From: JBBSHS01 sp038232515
GTDB taxonomy: Bacteria > Actinomycetota > Acidimicrobiia > Acidimicrobiales > JAUJNH01
Direction of reading: 5' to 3'
Length of the DNA: 41,872 nt
NCBI GenBank assembly: GCA_038232515.1
Contig: JBBSHS010000014.1
Coordinates: forward strand, 1-41,872
Both the position numbers and the translations under genes were made by a program. Under the pieces are notes generated by a model. That model was not told the DNA's origin, did not search any database, and saw nothing but the letters and a program-made list of their open reading frames with translations. Shown here piece by piece: positions 9,180 to 17,933 of the stretch; the first letter of the stretch is position 1; each line of letters opens with the position of its first letter.

Positions 9180-9202
9180 CCGACGAGCGGTCATCTCGTC
9201 GG
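9180..9202. promoter_or_regulatory. Inverted repeat upstream of narK (8 bp arms, 7 bp spacer)
   Basis: CCGACGAG and CTCGTCGG form a perfect inverted repeat separated by seven bases, about 140-160 nt upstream of the narK start. The size and place fit an operator for a dimeric regulator such as the neighbouring NnaR, but nothing in the sequence identifies the protein. Confidence 0.4.
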
Positions 9203-9382
9203 TATACGAGCGGAGATGTCTTCACCCGCACTTCCGCACGCGTCCTGCGTTCGTGGGCTGGCCGTCACCCTCGGACCCGGTCCGGCCCTTCCCACACCCT
9301 TACGCCGTCGGTTCGACAAGCCCGAAGCGGCCATCACTGACCTTGTCGGTGCGGCGCGGAACTTGACTAATCGTGTCGGTTC

Positions 9383-9401
9383 CTAGGCGCCAGGCGCCTA
9401 G
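9383..9401. repeat. 19-bp palindrome between nnaR and narK
   Basis: CTAGGCGCC-A-GGCGCCTAG is a perfect palindrome around a single central base. It begins 27 nt past the nnaR stop in the direction of transcription. As RNA it can form a stem of about 7 bp with a 5-nt loop, but no U-tract follows, so it may be a factor-assisted terminator or an operator. Confidence 0.45.
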
Positions 9402-9427
9402 TGTCGCGAACCTCGGTCGGCGTGGCA

Positions 9428-10569
9428 TCAGGTGGTGGACGGACAGGGTGGGTGCCCGTGACGGTGGGTCACAACCAGCCGGTAGCCCCGTCGGGCCGTC
9501 GTCTGCAGAGCGACGGATGCGGGGCCCAGCTTGTGGCGCAGCCGGTTCACGTTCACCTCGATCGTATGTTCGTCGACCCCGCCACGCCCCCAGGCCAGGG
9601 ACGAAAGGTCGGCCTTCGACACGACACCACCGGCGTCGAGCAGGGCGCCGAGCAGGGCCCGCTCCCGCCGGCTGAGGCGAACGCGGCTCCCCCCACCTTC
9701 AGCTCCGCGCCCTGGAGGACGACATCGACACCGGCCATTTGGAGGTACCGGGTCCTCGCCGCCAGGACCTCCCCGAGCGCCCGGACCATCGCCCCCAGCC
9801 TGGCCATGCCAGGCACCACGGCGCCCTCGATGCCCGCCGCGGCGGCGGACGCGGCGGTGACAGGTCCCACGCAGGCGGCGGTGACACAGGGCAGGTCACC
9901 ACTGAAGCGGGCGACCAGCATGTCGGCGTCCGGTCCCGCCAGCTTCACGAAGTTGGTCACTGCCGGCGCCGACGTGAACGATACGGCGTCCACTTCTTCG
10001 TCCAGCACCGCCCGCACCAGACGCTGTGCTCCTTGGGCCTTGTCGGGCATGGTCCAGCGGTAGACGGGCAGTTCGACCACCTGCGCTCCAGCGCCAGTGA
10101 GACGGGCCGTCGGCCCGGCAGACTCGCCGCCGTCCAGCTGCAGCGCGACCCGGCAACCCCGGTCGACGCGTTGGGACAGAGCGTGGTCGACGACCTCGGC
10201 CATCGTCTCCGAAGGAGCCCGCCACTCCACGTCGAGACCTTCGCTCATGATCGCTCCCGCCGCTTTTGGGCCCCGGGCCAGGATGCAGGTCTTGTCGAGG
10301 CACGCCACCAGCTGCTCACCCATGCCCCAGCTGTACGCCGAGCTGAACCAGCTGCGGATGCCGATACCCGTGGTGGCCACGAGCACTTCGGGCGGGCGTT
10401 CCACGAGCGCGCCGGTGGCGGCCCGCAGCCCGGCCTCGGGCCCGAGCGGCTGGGTGCGAATGGACGGTCCGTGTTGCACCCGCGCTCCGCGCCGCACGAG
10501 CATCTCGATCTGTTCGTCGGCGCGGCGGTCGGCGGTGACTCCGACCGTGTAGCCGGCCAACGGTTCCAT
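9428..10569 (-). CDS. nnaR: HemD-like/winged-helix nitrate assimilation regulator, frameshifted
   Basis: The first part (about 300 residues) is a uroporphyrinogen-III synthase-like (HemD) domain: GYTVGVTADRRADEQIEMLV, ATTGIGIRSWFSSA, VSFTSAPAVTNFV. In the frame of the ATG at 10569 this runs on to a stop at 9553, but its end after ELKVGG is out of character. Adding one base to the C6 run at 9689-9694 restores SRVRLSRRERALLGALLDAG and then an OmpR-type DNA-binding domain with GRGGVDEHTIEVNVNRLRHK and TTARRGYRLVV, ending at 9428. HemD-wHTH fusions beside nitrate genes are known from actinobacteria (Streptomyces NnaR, mycobacterial Rv0260c-type), where they activate nitrate/nitrite assimilation. 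The break may be a sequencing error, a mutation or slippage. It is probably not the housekeeping HemD. Confidence 0.82.
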
Positions 10570-10576
10570 CCACCCG

Positions 10577-10582
10577 AGGGTA
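10577..10582 (-). promoter_or_regulatory. Candidate -10 (TACCCT) for leaderless nnaR
   Basis: On the minus strand TACCCT ends 7 nt before the nnaR ATG. A TAnnnT hexamer at this distance is the usual arrangement of actinobacterial leaderless transcripts. No Shine-Dalgarno sequence is present, which supports the reading. Confidence 0.4.
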
Positions 10583-10684
10583 GAGAGGCGTCCGTGACGG
10601 CCGTGTTACCTCGGGTGTCGATTAGGCGACGACTTCCTGAGCCCGACATGAACAACGGGACGTCGATCGCCTCGGCCCCGGTGC

Positions 10685-11121
10685 TCAACTCCGGTGGTCG
10701 GCCCAGGCGATGGGCGGGCGTCCGGCGAGCTGGCCCACGAACTCGCCCAGGTACCACTTGCGGAACCGGACGAGGTCCGGGGGAGTGGCGAGCGTCAAAA
10801 GGTGCGTCCCGGCACCGCAATAGGTGTTCGCCTCGTCCAGCATGGCGTCGAGGTTGGTGGCCGCTTCGGCCGCTTGTGGCGGCACCCGGAAGACCAGGTC
10901 GTCGATCACGGTCAGACCGTCGATGGCCGCGGCTGCGAGTCGAGCCTCCTGTCCGGCGGTCAGAGCGCCGTACCGGCGTTGGTCACCAGTTCGCTGACGA
11001 GCAGCTCAGCAGTGTCATCAACGTCTCGGACGCCCCAGCTCTTCAGAGTCTCGGCCAAGAAGCGGCGGGCCAGGCCGGCGCTACTGGCTTCCCCGGCCAT
11101 CGTGAGCTCGGCCGTCGGCAC
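10685..11121 (-). pseudogene. Broken RsbW-type (HATPase) regulator gene
   Basis: A GTG at 11121, 6 nt after a strong AGGAGG (11128-11133), opens a 53-residue frame containing LARRFLAETLKSWGV and DTAELLVSELVTNAGTAL. This matches the N-terminal helix and N-box of anti-sigma factor type ATPases (ELVTNA), but it stops at 10960, exactly where the ATP-binding domain should begin. In another frame immediately after it, about 90 codons read VIDDLVFRVPPQAAEAATNL and HLLTLATPPDLVRFRKWYLG to a stop at 10685. This looks like the tail of the same or a related protein. I interpret the locus as one gene with an internal deletion and frame change. The identity of the second part is uncertain. Confidence 0.55.
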
Positions 11122-11182
11122 GGGTTGCCTCCTGAAGCCACGGTTTGGGATGTCCTGTAGAGCCCGGACAGGGGCCTACGCA

Positions 11183-13012
11183 TCAGCGGCCGAGCGCGTC
11201 GTTCGCGCCAGCCAGGGCGACGGCGGCGGCGATCTGGGACAGGTGGGTGAGCCCTTGGGGAAAGTTGCCGAGCAGAGTGCCGTGGGCGGTGTCGAACTCC
11301 TCGGCGAAGAGACCGAGGTCGTTGGCGGTGGCGGCAGCCCGGTCGTACGCCTGTCGGGCCTGGGGCAGCCGACCCTGGTAGGCCAGGCATTCGGCCAACC
11401 AGAAGGAGCAGGCGACGAAGACGCCCTCGCTGCCACCGAGCGCGTCGTCGCTGCGGTAGCGAAGCAGGAGCCCTCCGTCGTCGAGGTCCTCGGCTACGGC
11501 ATCGGCGGTGGCCGTCATACGGGGATCGTCATAGGCCACGAAGTCCACCGAAGGCAGCAACAGCAGTGCGGCGTCGAGATCGGTGGAGCCGTAGGACTGG
11601 ACGAAGCACTGGCGATGGTCGTCGAACCCGTTCTTCTCCACCGACCGCCGGATGCGGTCACGGACGCGGCGCCACCGGTCCACCGGCGCTTGGCGGAGAC
11701 ATTCCTCGGCCAGCTTCACGCCCCGGTCGAGGGCGGCCCAGCACATCACCTTGGAGTGGACGAAGTGGCGAGGCTCGCCCCTGATCTCCCACAGGCCCCG
11801 GTCGGGTTCGTCCCACCGATCGGCGGCGGCGTCGACCAGGCTCAGCAGGAAGCGCCAGTAGTCGTCGTCGGGGGAGTGGCCGCGCTGGTGCCACCGCCAC
11901 GCCAGTTCCAGGAGCTCGCCGTACACGTCGGCCTGGACCTGCTCGGAGGCGGCGTTGCCCACCCTGACGGGGCTGGAGCACCGGTAGCCCTCCAAGCCGA
12001 GTGTGAGCTCGGTGAGCCGGCGCTCGCCGCTGAGGCCGTACATGATCTGGAGGGACTCGGCGCTTCCGGCCGCCGAGCGTTCGATGAACCTCCGAAAGCC
12101 GTCCGCCTCGGTCTCGCAGCCCAGCTGGCCGAGCGAACGGACGGTGAACTGCGAGTCGCGGATCCAGCTGTAGCGGTAATCCCAGTTCCGCTCGCCGCCG
12201 ACAGCCTCCGGCAACGACGTCGTGGGTGCGGCGGCGATGGCGCCGGTGGGCGCGTTGGTCAGCGCCTTGAGCACCAGGGCCGACCGGCGGGAGGTCGTCG
12301 CGTCAGGCCCGGCGAGCTGCGCCTTTGCCGCCCACGCCCGCCACCACTCGATGGTGCCGTCGAGGCGGCGGTCGAGCTCCTCAGCGTCGGGCTGCCCGGG
12401 CGGCTCGGGATCGAGATGCTCCGGGCGGAACCAGGTGATGGCCAGCCGGGTGCGCTCGCCGGCCCTGACGGTGGTCTGTCCGGTCAGGTCGTGGACGTCC
12501 ACGCTGTGGAGGTCGAAGTCGCCGCTGAGCACGATGGCGTCGTCTCCGCCAATGGCGCTCCACAGCCGGGGCCGGTGCAGACGGAGCCAGGGCTTGACAC
12601 CCCCGTAGTCGAAGCGGGCGCAGATGGTCACGGCGATGGCCACGCTGCCTTGCACGCCCTCGACGACCCGCAGGAGTTGGCGGTACGGCTCGGCCGACCC
12701 GCCGGAGTGCACGGTGAAGCAGTCCAGCAGCCGGGCCTCGCCGCCGCGCGTGCGAATGCGCGTCTCCAGCACCATCGTGTCGTCGAGGTAAGACCGGCCG
12801 TATTCGGCGTCGGCATCGGTTGCGCCCACGGTGCAGTGACCGGCGGCGTTCCAGTCGAGGAGGCGACCGAACGTGCTGCCGTCGTCCATCCGGGGCATGC
12901 AACACCAGTCGATCGAGCCGCTCTTCGACACCAGCGCGGCCGAGTGGCAGTCGCCGATGAGGGCGTAATCGCCGATTGGCGGATACAGATCCAGTCGGCT
13001 CGACGTGCTCAT
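11183..13012 (-). CDS. Glycoside hydrolase family 15 protein (glucoamylase/trehalase-like)
   Basis: A 609-residue GH15 enzyme of the bacterial type, with an N-terminal beta-sandwich (IGDYALIGDCHSAALVSKSG near residues 13-32) and a catalytic (alpha/alpha)6 barrel. Diagnostic motifs are NWDYRYSWIRD near 276-286 and, at the C-terminus, LFAEEFDTAHGTLLGNFPQG with the expected catalytic acidic residues. Relatives hydrolyse alpha-glucosidic bonds of glucans or trehalose; the substrate cannot be told from sequence. No signal peptide is visible, so it is probably cytoplasmic. Its ATG overlaps the stop of the upstream SDR gene (ATGA), making it the last intact gene of the long minus-strand unit. Confidence 0.9.
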   Translation of the reverse strand: MSTSSRLDLYPPIGDYALIGDCHSAALVSKSGSIDWCCMPRMDDGSTFGRLLDWNAAGHCTVGATDADAEYGRSYLDDTMVLETRIRTRGGEARLLDCFTVHSGGSAEPYRQLLRVVEGVQGSVAIAVTICARFDYGGVKPWLRLHRPRLWSAIGGDDAIVLSGDFDLHSVDVHDLTGQTTVRAGERTRLAITWFRPEHLDPEPPGQPDAEELDRRLDGTIEWWRAWAAKAQLAGPDATTSRRSALVLKALTNAPTGAIAAAPTTSLPEAVGGERNWDYRYSWIRDSQFTVRSLGQLGCETEADGFRRFIERSAAGSAESLQIMYGLSGERRLTELTLGLEGYRCSSPVRVGNAASEQVQADVYGELLELAWRWHQRGHSPDDDYWRFLLSLVDAAADRWDEPDRGLWEIRGEPRHFVHSKVMCWAALDRGVKLAEECLRQAPVDRWRRVRDRIRRSVEKNGFDDHRQCFVQSYGSTDLDAALLLLPSVDFVAYDDPRMTATADAVAEDLDDGGLLLRYRSDDALGGSEGVFVACSFWLAECLAYQGRLPQARQAYDRAAATANDLGLFAEEFDTAHGTLLGNFPQGLTHLSQIAAAVALAGANDALGR

Positions 13013-14004
13013 CGGCGGCGACCGGAGAACCAGCCCACGCCGGCGGCTGTGGCCATGGTGGCCGCCAGCAGCGGCCTGCGGTGGATGGTGGCCCACCACT
13101 GGGGGCTTTCGTCGTGGGAGCGGTCGTCGAAGACGCCGTGGGCGCCGTAGTCGTCGGCGTGGTCGGCTGGTTCCCACAGATTGACCGGTCGGTCTGGACT
13201 GGCGGTCTGCGACGTCTGCTGGCTGTCGAAGCCGGTGCGGGCCAGATACCGGTCGAGGAGACCAGGGACAACGGCATTGGCCACCAGTGTGGCTGCTGTG
13301 CTGGCCCCCACCCACCATTCCCGCCGGTCGTGCTCGGCCGCCCAGAGCACGGCGCGGGCCGCCACCTCGGGCTGATAGATGGGGGGGACGGGTTGGGGAT
13401 GGCGCGGCAGGCGGGACAACACCCAGGAGAACTGCGGCGTGTTGAGCGCCGGCATCTGCACCATGGTGATGCGTACGCCGCTGCGGTCGTGGAGCAGCTC
13501 GCAGCGCACAGATTCGGTGAAACCCTGGATGGCGTGCTTGGCGCCGCAGTAGGCCGACTGGAGCGGGATACCCCGATAGGCAAGGGCCGAACCGACCTGC
13601 ACGATGGCACCCCGGTCACGCGGGCGCATGTACCGCAAGGCGGCCTGAGTGCCATAGACATAGCCCAGATAGCTCACCTCTGTCACCCGGCGGAACTCCT
13701 CTGCCGTGATCTGGGCGAAGGGTGCGAAGACCGATGTGAAGGCGTCGTTGACCCAGATGTCGATGGGGCCGAGCTCGGCCTCCACCCGGGCCGCGGCGGT
13801 GTCGACTTCAGCGGCGACGGCGGTGTCGCTGGGCAGTACCAACGCCCGGCCGCCGGCCGCCTTCACCTCCGCGGCGGCGGCGTCGAGACCGGCTCGGCCA
13901 CGGGCCACGAGCGCCACTGCGTCACCGCTGGCACCGAAAGCGCGGGCCACGGCCCGCCCCACCCCTCCCGATGCTCCGGTCACCACCACCACGCGTTCGG
14001 ACAT
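13009..14004 (-). CDS. Short-chain dehydrogenase/reductase with C-terminal hydrophobic tail
   Basis: The 331-residue protein begins with the NAD(P) motif VVVTGASGGVGRAVA and has a Ser-Tyr-Lys catalytic set in VGSALAYR and SAYCGAKHA. The usual NNAG motif is replaced by WVNDAF. About 70 residues follow the Rossmann domain, ending in RRPLLAATMATAAGVGWFSG, a possible membrane tether. This long SDR type is often found beside GMC oxidoreductases. The start ATG follows AAGGAG (14015-14020) that overlaps the stop of the DUF421 gene. The substrate is unknown. Confidence 0.88.
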   Translation of the reverse strand: MSERVVVVTGASGGVGRAVARAFGASGDAVALVARGRAGLDAAAAEVKAAGGRALVLPSDTAVAAEVDTAAARVEAELGPIDIWVNDAFTSVFAPFAQITAEEFRRVTEVSYLGYVYGTQAALRYMRPRDRGAIVQVGSALAYRGIPLQSAYCGAKHAIQGFTESVRCELLHDRSGVRITMVQMPALNTPQFSWVLSRLPRHPQPVPPIYQPEVAARAVLWAAEHDRREWWVGASTAATLVANAVVPGLLDRYLARTGFDSQQTSQTASPDRPVNLWEPADHADDYGAHGVFDDRSHDESPQWWATIHRRPLLAATMATAAGVGWFSGRRR

Positions 14005-14010
14005 GTCGGT

Positions 14011-14505
14011 TCACTCCTTGTACGTCGGTGTCTGTCCCCGGATGACCGAGAACTCGCCCCGGGCCTCGAGCAGCACGAGGCGGGCCTGCGACAGATCGTC
14101 GATACCCCGTTCCCGTAGGACCATGCGTAAATCGTCCTCGATCATGTGGGCGCGGCGAAGGCCGGTAGCGGACACCTCGCCGTCGCGAGCCAGCACGATC
14201 GGGGGTCGGTCGACGAGACGGCGGAACAATGACGAACGGGCCCGGAGCAGGCTCAAGGTGTGGTGGCACGCCAGCAGCGCCACCACGCCGGCGACTCCCT
14301 GGACGTAGCTGGGGCTCCTGGTGGTGGCCGTGCGGCCGATGATCGACCCGAGGGCGATGGCGACGGCGAAGTCGTACGCCGTCATGGAGGTGAGCGTGCG
14401 GCGCTCGCCCAGCCGCAGGGCGACGACGACGGACAGGTAGATGAGGACCGTGCTGAGTGCGACGTAGCCGACGGTGCGCCACGAGCCGAAGAGCCAGGTC
14501 CACAT
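14011..14505 (-). CDS. DUF421 (YetF-like) membrane protein
   Basis: The 164-residue product has about three N-terminal membrane helices, with LRLGERRTLTSMTAYDFAVA followed by IALGSIIGRTA, the conserved core of DUF421 proteins. A soluble domain follows (DGEVSATGLRRAHMIEDDLR, then ERGIDDLSQARLVLLEARGE). The function of the family is not established; YetF in Bacillus is linked to envelope or spore stress. The frame is open for another 74 codons upstream, but that part overlaps the enolase-superfamily gene and is not conserved-looking; ATG 14505 puts the first helix near the N-terminus. A GTG 3 nt upstream is an alternative. The gene lies 13 nt after the previous stop. Confidence 0.82.
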   Translation of the reverse strand: MWTWLFGSWRTVGYVALSTVLIYLSVVVALRLGERRTLTSMTAYDFAVAIALGSIIGRTATTRSPSYVQGVAGVVALLACHHTLSLLRARSSLFRRLVDRPPIVLARDGEVSATGLRRAHMIEDDLRMVLRERGIDDLSQARLVLLEARGEFSVIRGQTPTYKE

Positions 14506-14518
14506 CACGGCGCCGGCA

Positions 14519-15619
14519 CTAGCGGTGTACGAGGAAGCGCTCGGCGTCGGATCGCTTGAGCTCCAGACCCAGACCGGGACGGCCCAGGTCCGGTCGCAGG
14601 ACACCCCCGACGGGGTCGAGCACCCCGTCGAACAGCAGGCGGTCGACGCGTGCGTGGTCGTGGAAGTATTCGAGGTGTCGGACGTTCTGGGTGGCGCAGG
14701 CGGGGTGCACGTGGAGCGACTGGGCACAGTGGCCCGAGATCTGCAGGCCGTGGGCCTCCGCCACCGCCGCCGCTCTCACCCACTCGGTGATGCCGGCGCA
14801 GCGCGATACGTCGGCCTGAAGGACGTCGACGGCGCCGGCTGCGCACATCCGCTCGAAGTAGGCCAGGTCGTAGCCGTACTCGCCGGCGGCCACGTCCATG
14901 CCCGTCATCCCACGGATGGCCCGCAGGCCGTCGAGGTTGTCCGACGAGACCGGTTCCTCGAACCATGTGGCCCCGTGGCCCTCGAACCCCCGCGCCAGCC
15001 TGACCGCCTGTTTGCCGCCGTAGGCACCGTTGGCGTCGACGAAGAGCTCGGCGTCGTCACCGATGGCGACCCTGGCCCTGGCCACCCGTTCGAGGTCGCG
15101 TCGGGGTCGGCTGCCCCACGCCGTGCCGATCTTCATCTTCACCCGGTCGATGCCGTCGCCGTGGACCCAGGCCCCGAGTTGGTGGCACAGCTCGTCGTCG
15201 GTGTAGCTGGTGAACCCCCCGCTGCCGTAGACGGCTACGGCGTCGTGGGCCCGGCCGAGCAGGGTCACCAACGGCAGCTGCAGCAGCTTTGCCTTGAGGT
15301 CCCACAGAGCCACGTCCACCGCGGCGATGGCCGCCGAGGCCACGCCGGGGCGGCCGATGTTGCGCACCGCGCCGACCATCGCCTTCCACGCACCGGGCAC
15401 GTCGAGGGCGTCCGTGCCCATGACGACGTCGTGCAGCAAATCGCGGATCACGGCGGCGCAGGCCGGGGTGGCGTAGGTGAAGCCGAGCCCCGTGTGCTCA
15501 CCGGCGCAAAGCTCGGCCACCACCACGGTGGTCGCCGTCCAGGTGAAGGTCCCGTCCGACTCGGGTTCCTCTGTGGGGACCGTGTAGACCGACACCCCGA
15601 GGGCGTCCACGCTGGTCAC
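14519..15619 (-). CDS. Enolase-superfamily (mandelate racemase/muconate lactonizing type) enzyme
   Basis: This 366-residue protein carries the signatures of the mandelate racemase subgroup: the KxK base in VKMKIGTAWG, and metal ligands in LFVDANGAYGG (Asp), TWFEEPVSSDN (Glu) and VAAGEYGYDL (Glu). A His in LQISGHCAQSLH lies where the second catalytic base sits. Members dehydrate or epimerise sugar acids; the substrate (for example a galactonate- or glucarate-like acid) cannot be assigned. The GTG start overlaps the stop of the GMC oxidoreductase gene (GTGA). Its position after a GMC/subunit-3 pair suggests that it acts on the acid formed by sugar oxidation. Confidence 0.9.
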   Translation of the reverse strand: MTSVDALGVSVYTVPTEEPESDGTFTWTATTVVVAELCAGEHTGLGFTYATPACAAVIRDLLHDVVMGTDALDVPGAWKAMVGAVRNIGRPGVASAAIAAVDVALWDLKAKLLQLPLVTLLGRAHDAVAVYGSGGFTSYTDDELCHQLGAWVHGDGIDRVKMKIGTAWGSRPRRDLERVARARVAIGDDAELFVDANGAYGGKQAVRLARGFEGHGATWFEEPVSSDNLDGLRAIRGMTGMDVAAGEYGYDLAYFERMCAAGAVDVLQADVSRCAGITEWVRAAAVAEAHGLQISGHCAQSLHVHPACATQNVRHLEYFHDHARVDRLLFDGVLDPVGGVLRPDLGRPGLGLELKRSDAERFLVHR

Positions 15620-17253
15620 GCGTACGCCCGGTTGGCAGAGGTGAGATGGTCGGCGCAGCGGCCGGCCAGAGCCATGATCGTGAGGGCCGGGTTGGCGCTG
15701 CCCTGCGTGGGCAGGACGCTCCCGTCGGTGATGTACAGGTTGGGCACGGCGAACGACCTCAGGTCACGGTCGACCACACCATCAGTGGCGGTGGCGCCCA
15801 TCCGGGCGCCCCCGACGAGGTGGGCGTAGCGCTCGATGGTGACCACCTCCTCGGCACCGGCCGCCTGGAGGATCTCCTGCATCTTGTCCCGGCCGGCAGC
15901 CAGAAGAGCCTTGTCATTGTCGCACTGGGTGTAGGAGAAGCGGGCGATTGGCATGCCGTGGCGGTCGCGTTCGTCGGCCAGGGTCACCCGGTTGCCGGGC
16001 AGGGGCAGGAACTCGCACAGGACGCCGAGGGGGGCCCAATGCACGTAATCGCGCAGGTACTCGCGCAGCACGTCGCCCCAGTGGCCCTCGGCCACGACGT
16101 GCTCGGCCCAGGTGATGGGGAGCGGTCCAATGCACTGGACCGAGAAGCCCCGTTTGTAGTCCTTCGCCGGGTCGGTCTCGTAGAACGCCTCGGTCGACAC
16201 CTCCGGAGGCGGCGCCTTGTACATGCGCACCTCTTCGGCGAACCGGCCCGCGGTCTGGGCCGCGCCCTGAACCATGACGTAGCGGCCGACGAGATCGTGG
16301 TCGTTGCAGAGGCCGTCGGGGAACCGCTCAGACGTGGAGTTCAGCAACAGCCGGGGCGTCTCGATGGCATAGCCGGCCACCGCCACCATGCGGGCCCTTT
16401 GACGCCGCGCCACCCCGTCCCGGAAATACACCACCCCTGTGGCCCGCCCCGACCCGTCGAGCTCTATGCCGGTGACCATGCTGTCGGGCCGGATCTCAGC
16501 GCCGCGGGCCAGTGCGTCGGGGACGTGGGTGATGAGCGTCGATCCTTTGGCGTTCACTTTGCAGCCCTGCAGGCAGAAGCCGCGGTAGATGCAGTGCGGC
16601 CGGTTGCCGAACCGGCCATTGGTGATGGCCACCGGTCCCACCCGCACGTCGATCCCGGCCCGCTGGCAGCCACGTACGAAGATCTCGCCCAGGCCGCTGA
16701 CCGGATGGGGGGAATGCGGATAGCGGTGAGGGTCGCCCCACGGCCAGCGCTGGCCGGCGACGGGCAGCTCCGCTTCCATCTGCTGGTAATAGGGCCGCAA
16801 CTCCGGGTACTCGATGGGCCAATCGGCACCGACCCCGTCCGCCGAACGGGTGTGGAAGTCCGAAGGGTGGAAGCGGGGCGTGTAGCCGGCGAAGTGCACG
16901 GTGCCGCCGCCCACCCCTCGACCGGAGTTGTTGGAGCCGAGGGGTACCGGGTTGTCCCCGGCGATCACCCGCGGCTCGGTCCAGTACAGGTGGTGAGAAC
17001 CGCGCTCGTCACTGACCCAGTCGCGATCGGGGTCCCAGAACGGCCCGGCGTCGAAGGCCACCACACTCCAACCGGCCCGGGCCAGGCGCTGGGCCAGCAC
17101 GGCTCCGCCGGCCCCGCACCCCACGATGGCGATGTCGACGTCGTCGGCGTCGGCGAAGCGCCGCATGTCCCGCCGCAGCCGATGGTTGCTGCGGGTGCCG
17201 TCGTTGGGCAGCAGCCACGCCGACTCGTTTCGTAGTCGCACGGCCCCTGTCAC
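15616..17253 (-). CDS. GMC-family FAD oxidoreductase, gluconate 2-dehydrogenase large-subunit-like
   Basis: A 545-residue flavoprotein with the FAD-binding motif IAIVGCGAGGAVLAQRLARA near residue 35, a GMC signature around NNSGRGVGGGTVHFAG, and the C-terminal active-site region HLVGGARMGATATDGVVD, then LYITDGSVLPTQGSANPALT. It contains CIYRGFCLQGCKVNAKGST, typical of the bacterial membrane-linked sugar/alcohol dehydrogenase branch. It would oxidise a sugar or sugar acid and pass electrons on with the small subunit encoded just upstream. The GTG start overlaps the stop of that gene (GTGA). The next gene, an enolase-superfamily enzyme, overlaps its stop. Confidence 0.9.
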   Translation of the reverse strand: MTGAVRLRNESAWLLPNDGTRSNHRLRRDMRRFADADDVDIAIVGCGAGGAVLAQRLARAGWSVVAFDAGPFWDPDRDWVSDERGSHHLYWTEPRVIAGDNPVPLGSNNSGRGVGGGTVHFAGYTPRFHPSDFHTRSADGVGADWPIEYPELRPYYQQMEAELPVAGQRWPWGDPHRYPHSPHPVSGLGEIFVRGCQRAGIDVRVGPVAITNGRFGNRPHCIYRGFCLQGCKVNAKGSTLITHVPDALARGAEIRPDSMVTGIELDGSGRATGVVYFRDGVARRQRARMVAVAGYAIETPRLLLNSTSERFPDGLCNDHDLVGRYVMVQGAAQTAGRFAEEVRMYKAPPPEVSTEAFYETDPAKDYKRGFSVQCIGPLPITWAEHVVAEGHWGDVLREYLRDYVHWAPLGVLCEFLPLPGNRVTLADERDRHGMPIARFSYTQCDNDKALLAAGRDKMQEILQAAGAEEVVTIERYAHLVGGARMGATATDGVVDRDLRSFAVPNLYITDGSVLPTQGSANPALTIMALAGRCADHLTSANRAYA

Positions 17254-17933
17254 GCCTGGCTCCGCTTGCCCTCTAAGGGGCGCCCGTGGCGGACCCGCGC
17301 CCGCTCGACCCGGTGGGCCCACGGTTCGGGGTCGGCGGCATGGCGCTCGCGGACCTCCCAGGGCTCACGGCCGTCGACACCCATGTTCTTGTAACCGACG
17401 GGATAGGCGGGGCCGCCGAAGCCGATCTCGTTCCAGGCCCACGGATGCGAGTAGAACGCGGTGCAGGCGTACCGCATCCACAGGCTCCACACCCGTCCGG
17501 CGGGCAGGCCGTGCCACCGGTCGGCGGTGCGCACCGCCTCCAGCAGGTCGATCTGGGCGTCACGGGGCAACGTGGCGAAGCCATTGCCTGTCGCCTCTCC
17601 TGCGTCGGAGTCCAGGGCCCGGAGGGATTCCCTCCAGGCATCTGCGTCCTCGGGCATCTCCTCGTAGCGCCAGCCATCCGTCTCGCCTTCGGCCAGCCGG
17701 GCGTCGATGAGCTCGAACACCGGGACCCTGGGCTCGTCGTCCTGGGCCAGCAACCGGTCCAGCAGCGGCCGGGCCACGGCCTCCTCGACCACGGTGAAGA
17801 AACGCACCGGGGGACGGGGACCGAGCCGGGCCAGGACGACGCCGGAGGTGACCGGGTCCCACTGGTCCGACCGCGACACGACGTCGTAGCCCGGGAAGTG
17901 GTCCGAGCCGCCCGGGGTGGCCACGCCCGTCAT
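17250..17933 (-). CDS. Gluconate 2-dehydrogenase subunit 3 family protein
   Basis: The 227-residue product resembles the small subunit of GMC-type sugar dehydrogenases: FFTVVEEAVARPLLDRLLAQ near the start of the domain, LPRDAQIDLLEAVR in the middle, and YACTAFYSHPWAWNEIGFGG, then GYKNMG, near the end. Such subunits are needed for activity or export of the flavoprotein partner. No Tat signal is visible here, unlike many homologues. It overlaps both neighbours by 4 nt (ATGA at its start, GTGA at its end), tying it to the GMC gene. Confidence 0.88.
   Translation of the reverse strand: MTGVATPGGSDHFPGYDVVSRSDQWDPVTSGVVLARLGPRPPVRFFTVVEEAVARPLLDRLLAQDDEPRVPVFELIDARLAEGETDGWRYEEMPEDADAWRESLRALDSDAGEATGNGFATLPRDAQIDLLEAVRTADRWHGLPAGRVWSLWMRYACTAFYSHPWAWNEIGFGGPAYPVGYKNMGVDGREPWEVRERHAADPEPWAHRVERARVRHGRPLEGKRSQA

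Larger units (their letters stand above)
9042..9427 (-). promoter_or_regulatory. narK operon upstream region (386 nt, no gene)
   Basis: No convincing coding sequence lies here. The region separates the nnaR stop from the narK start, both on the minus strand, and should hold the promoter of the nitrate assimilation operon. It contains a 19-bp palindrome (9383-9401), an 8-bp inverted repeat with 7-bp spacer (9180-9202) and two GAAAC pentamers 11 bp apart (9143-9158), listed separately. I could not place a convincing -10 element. Confidence 0.5.
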
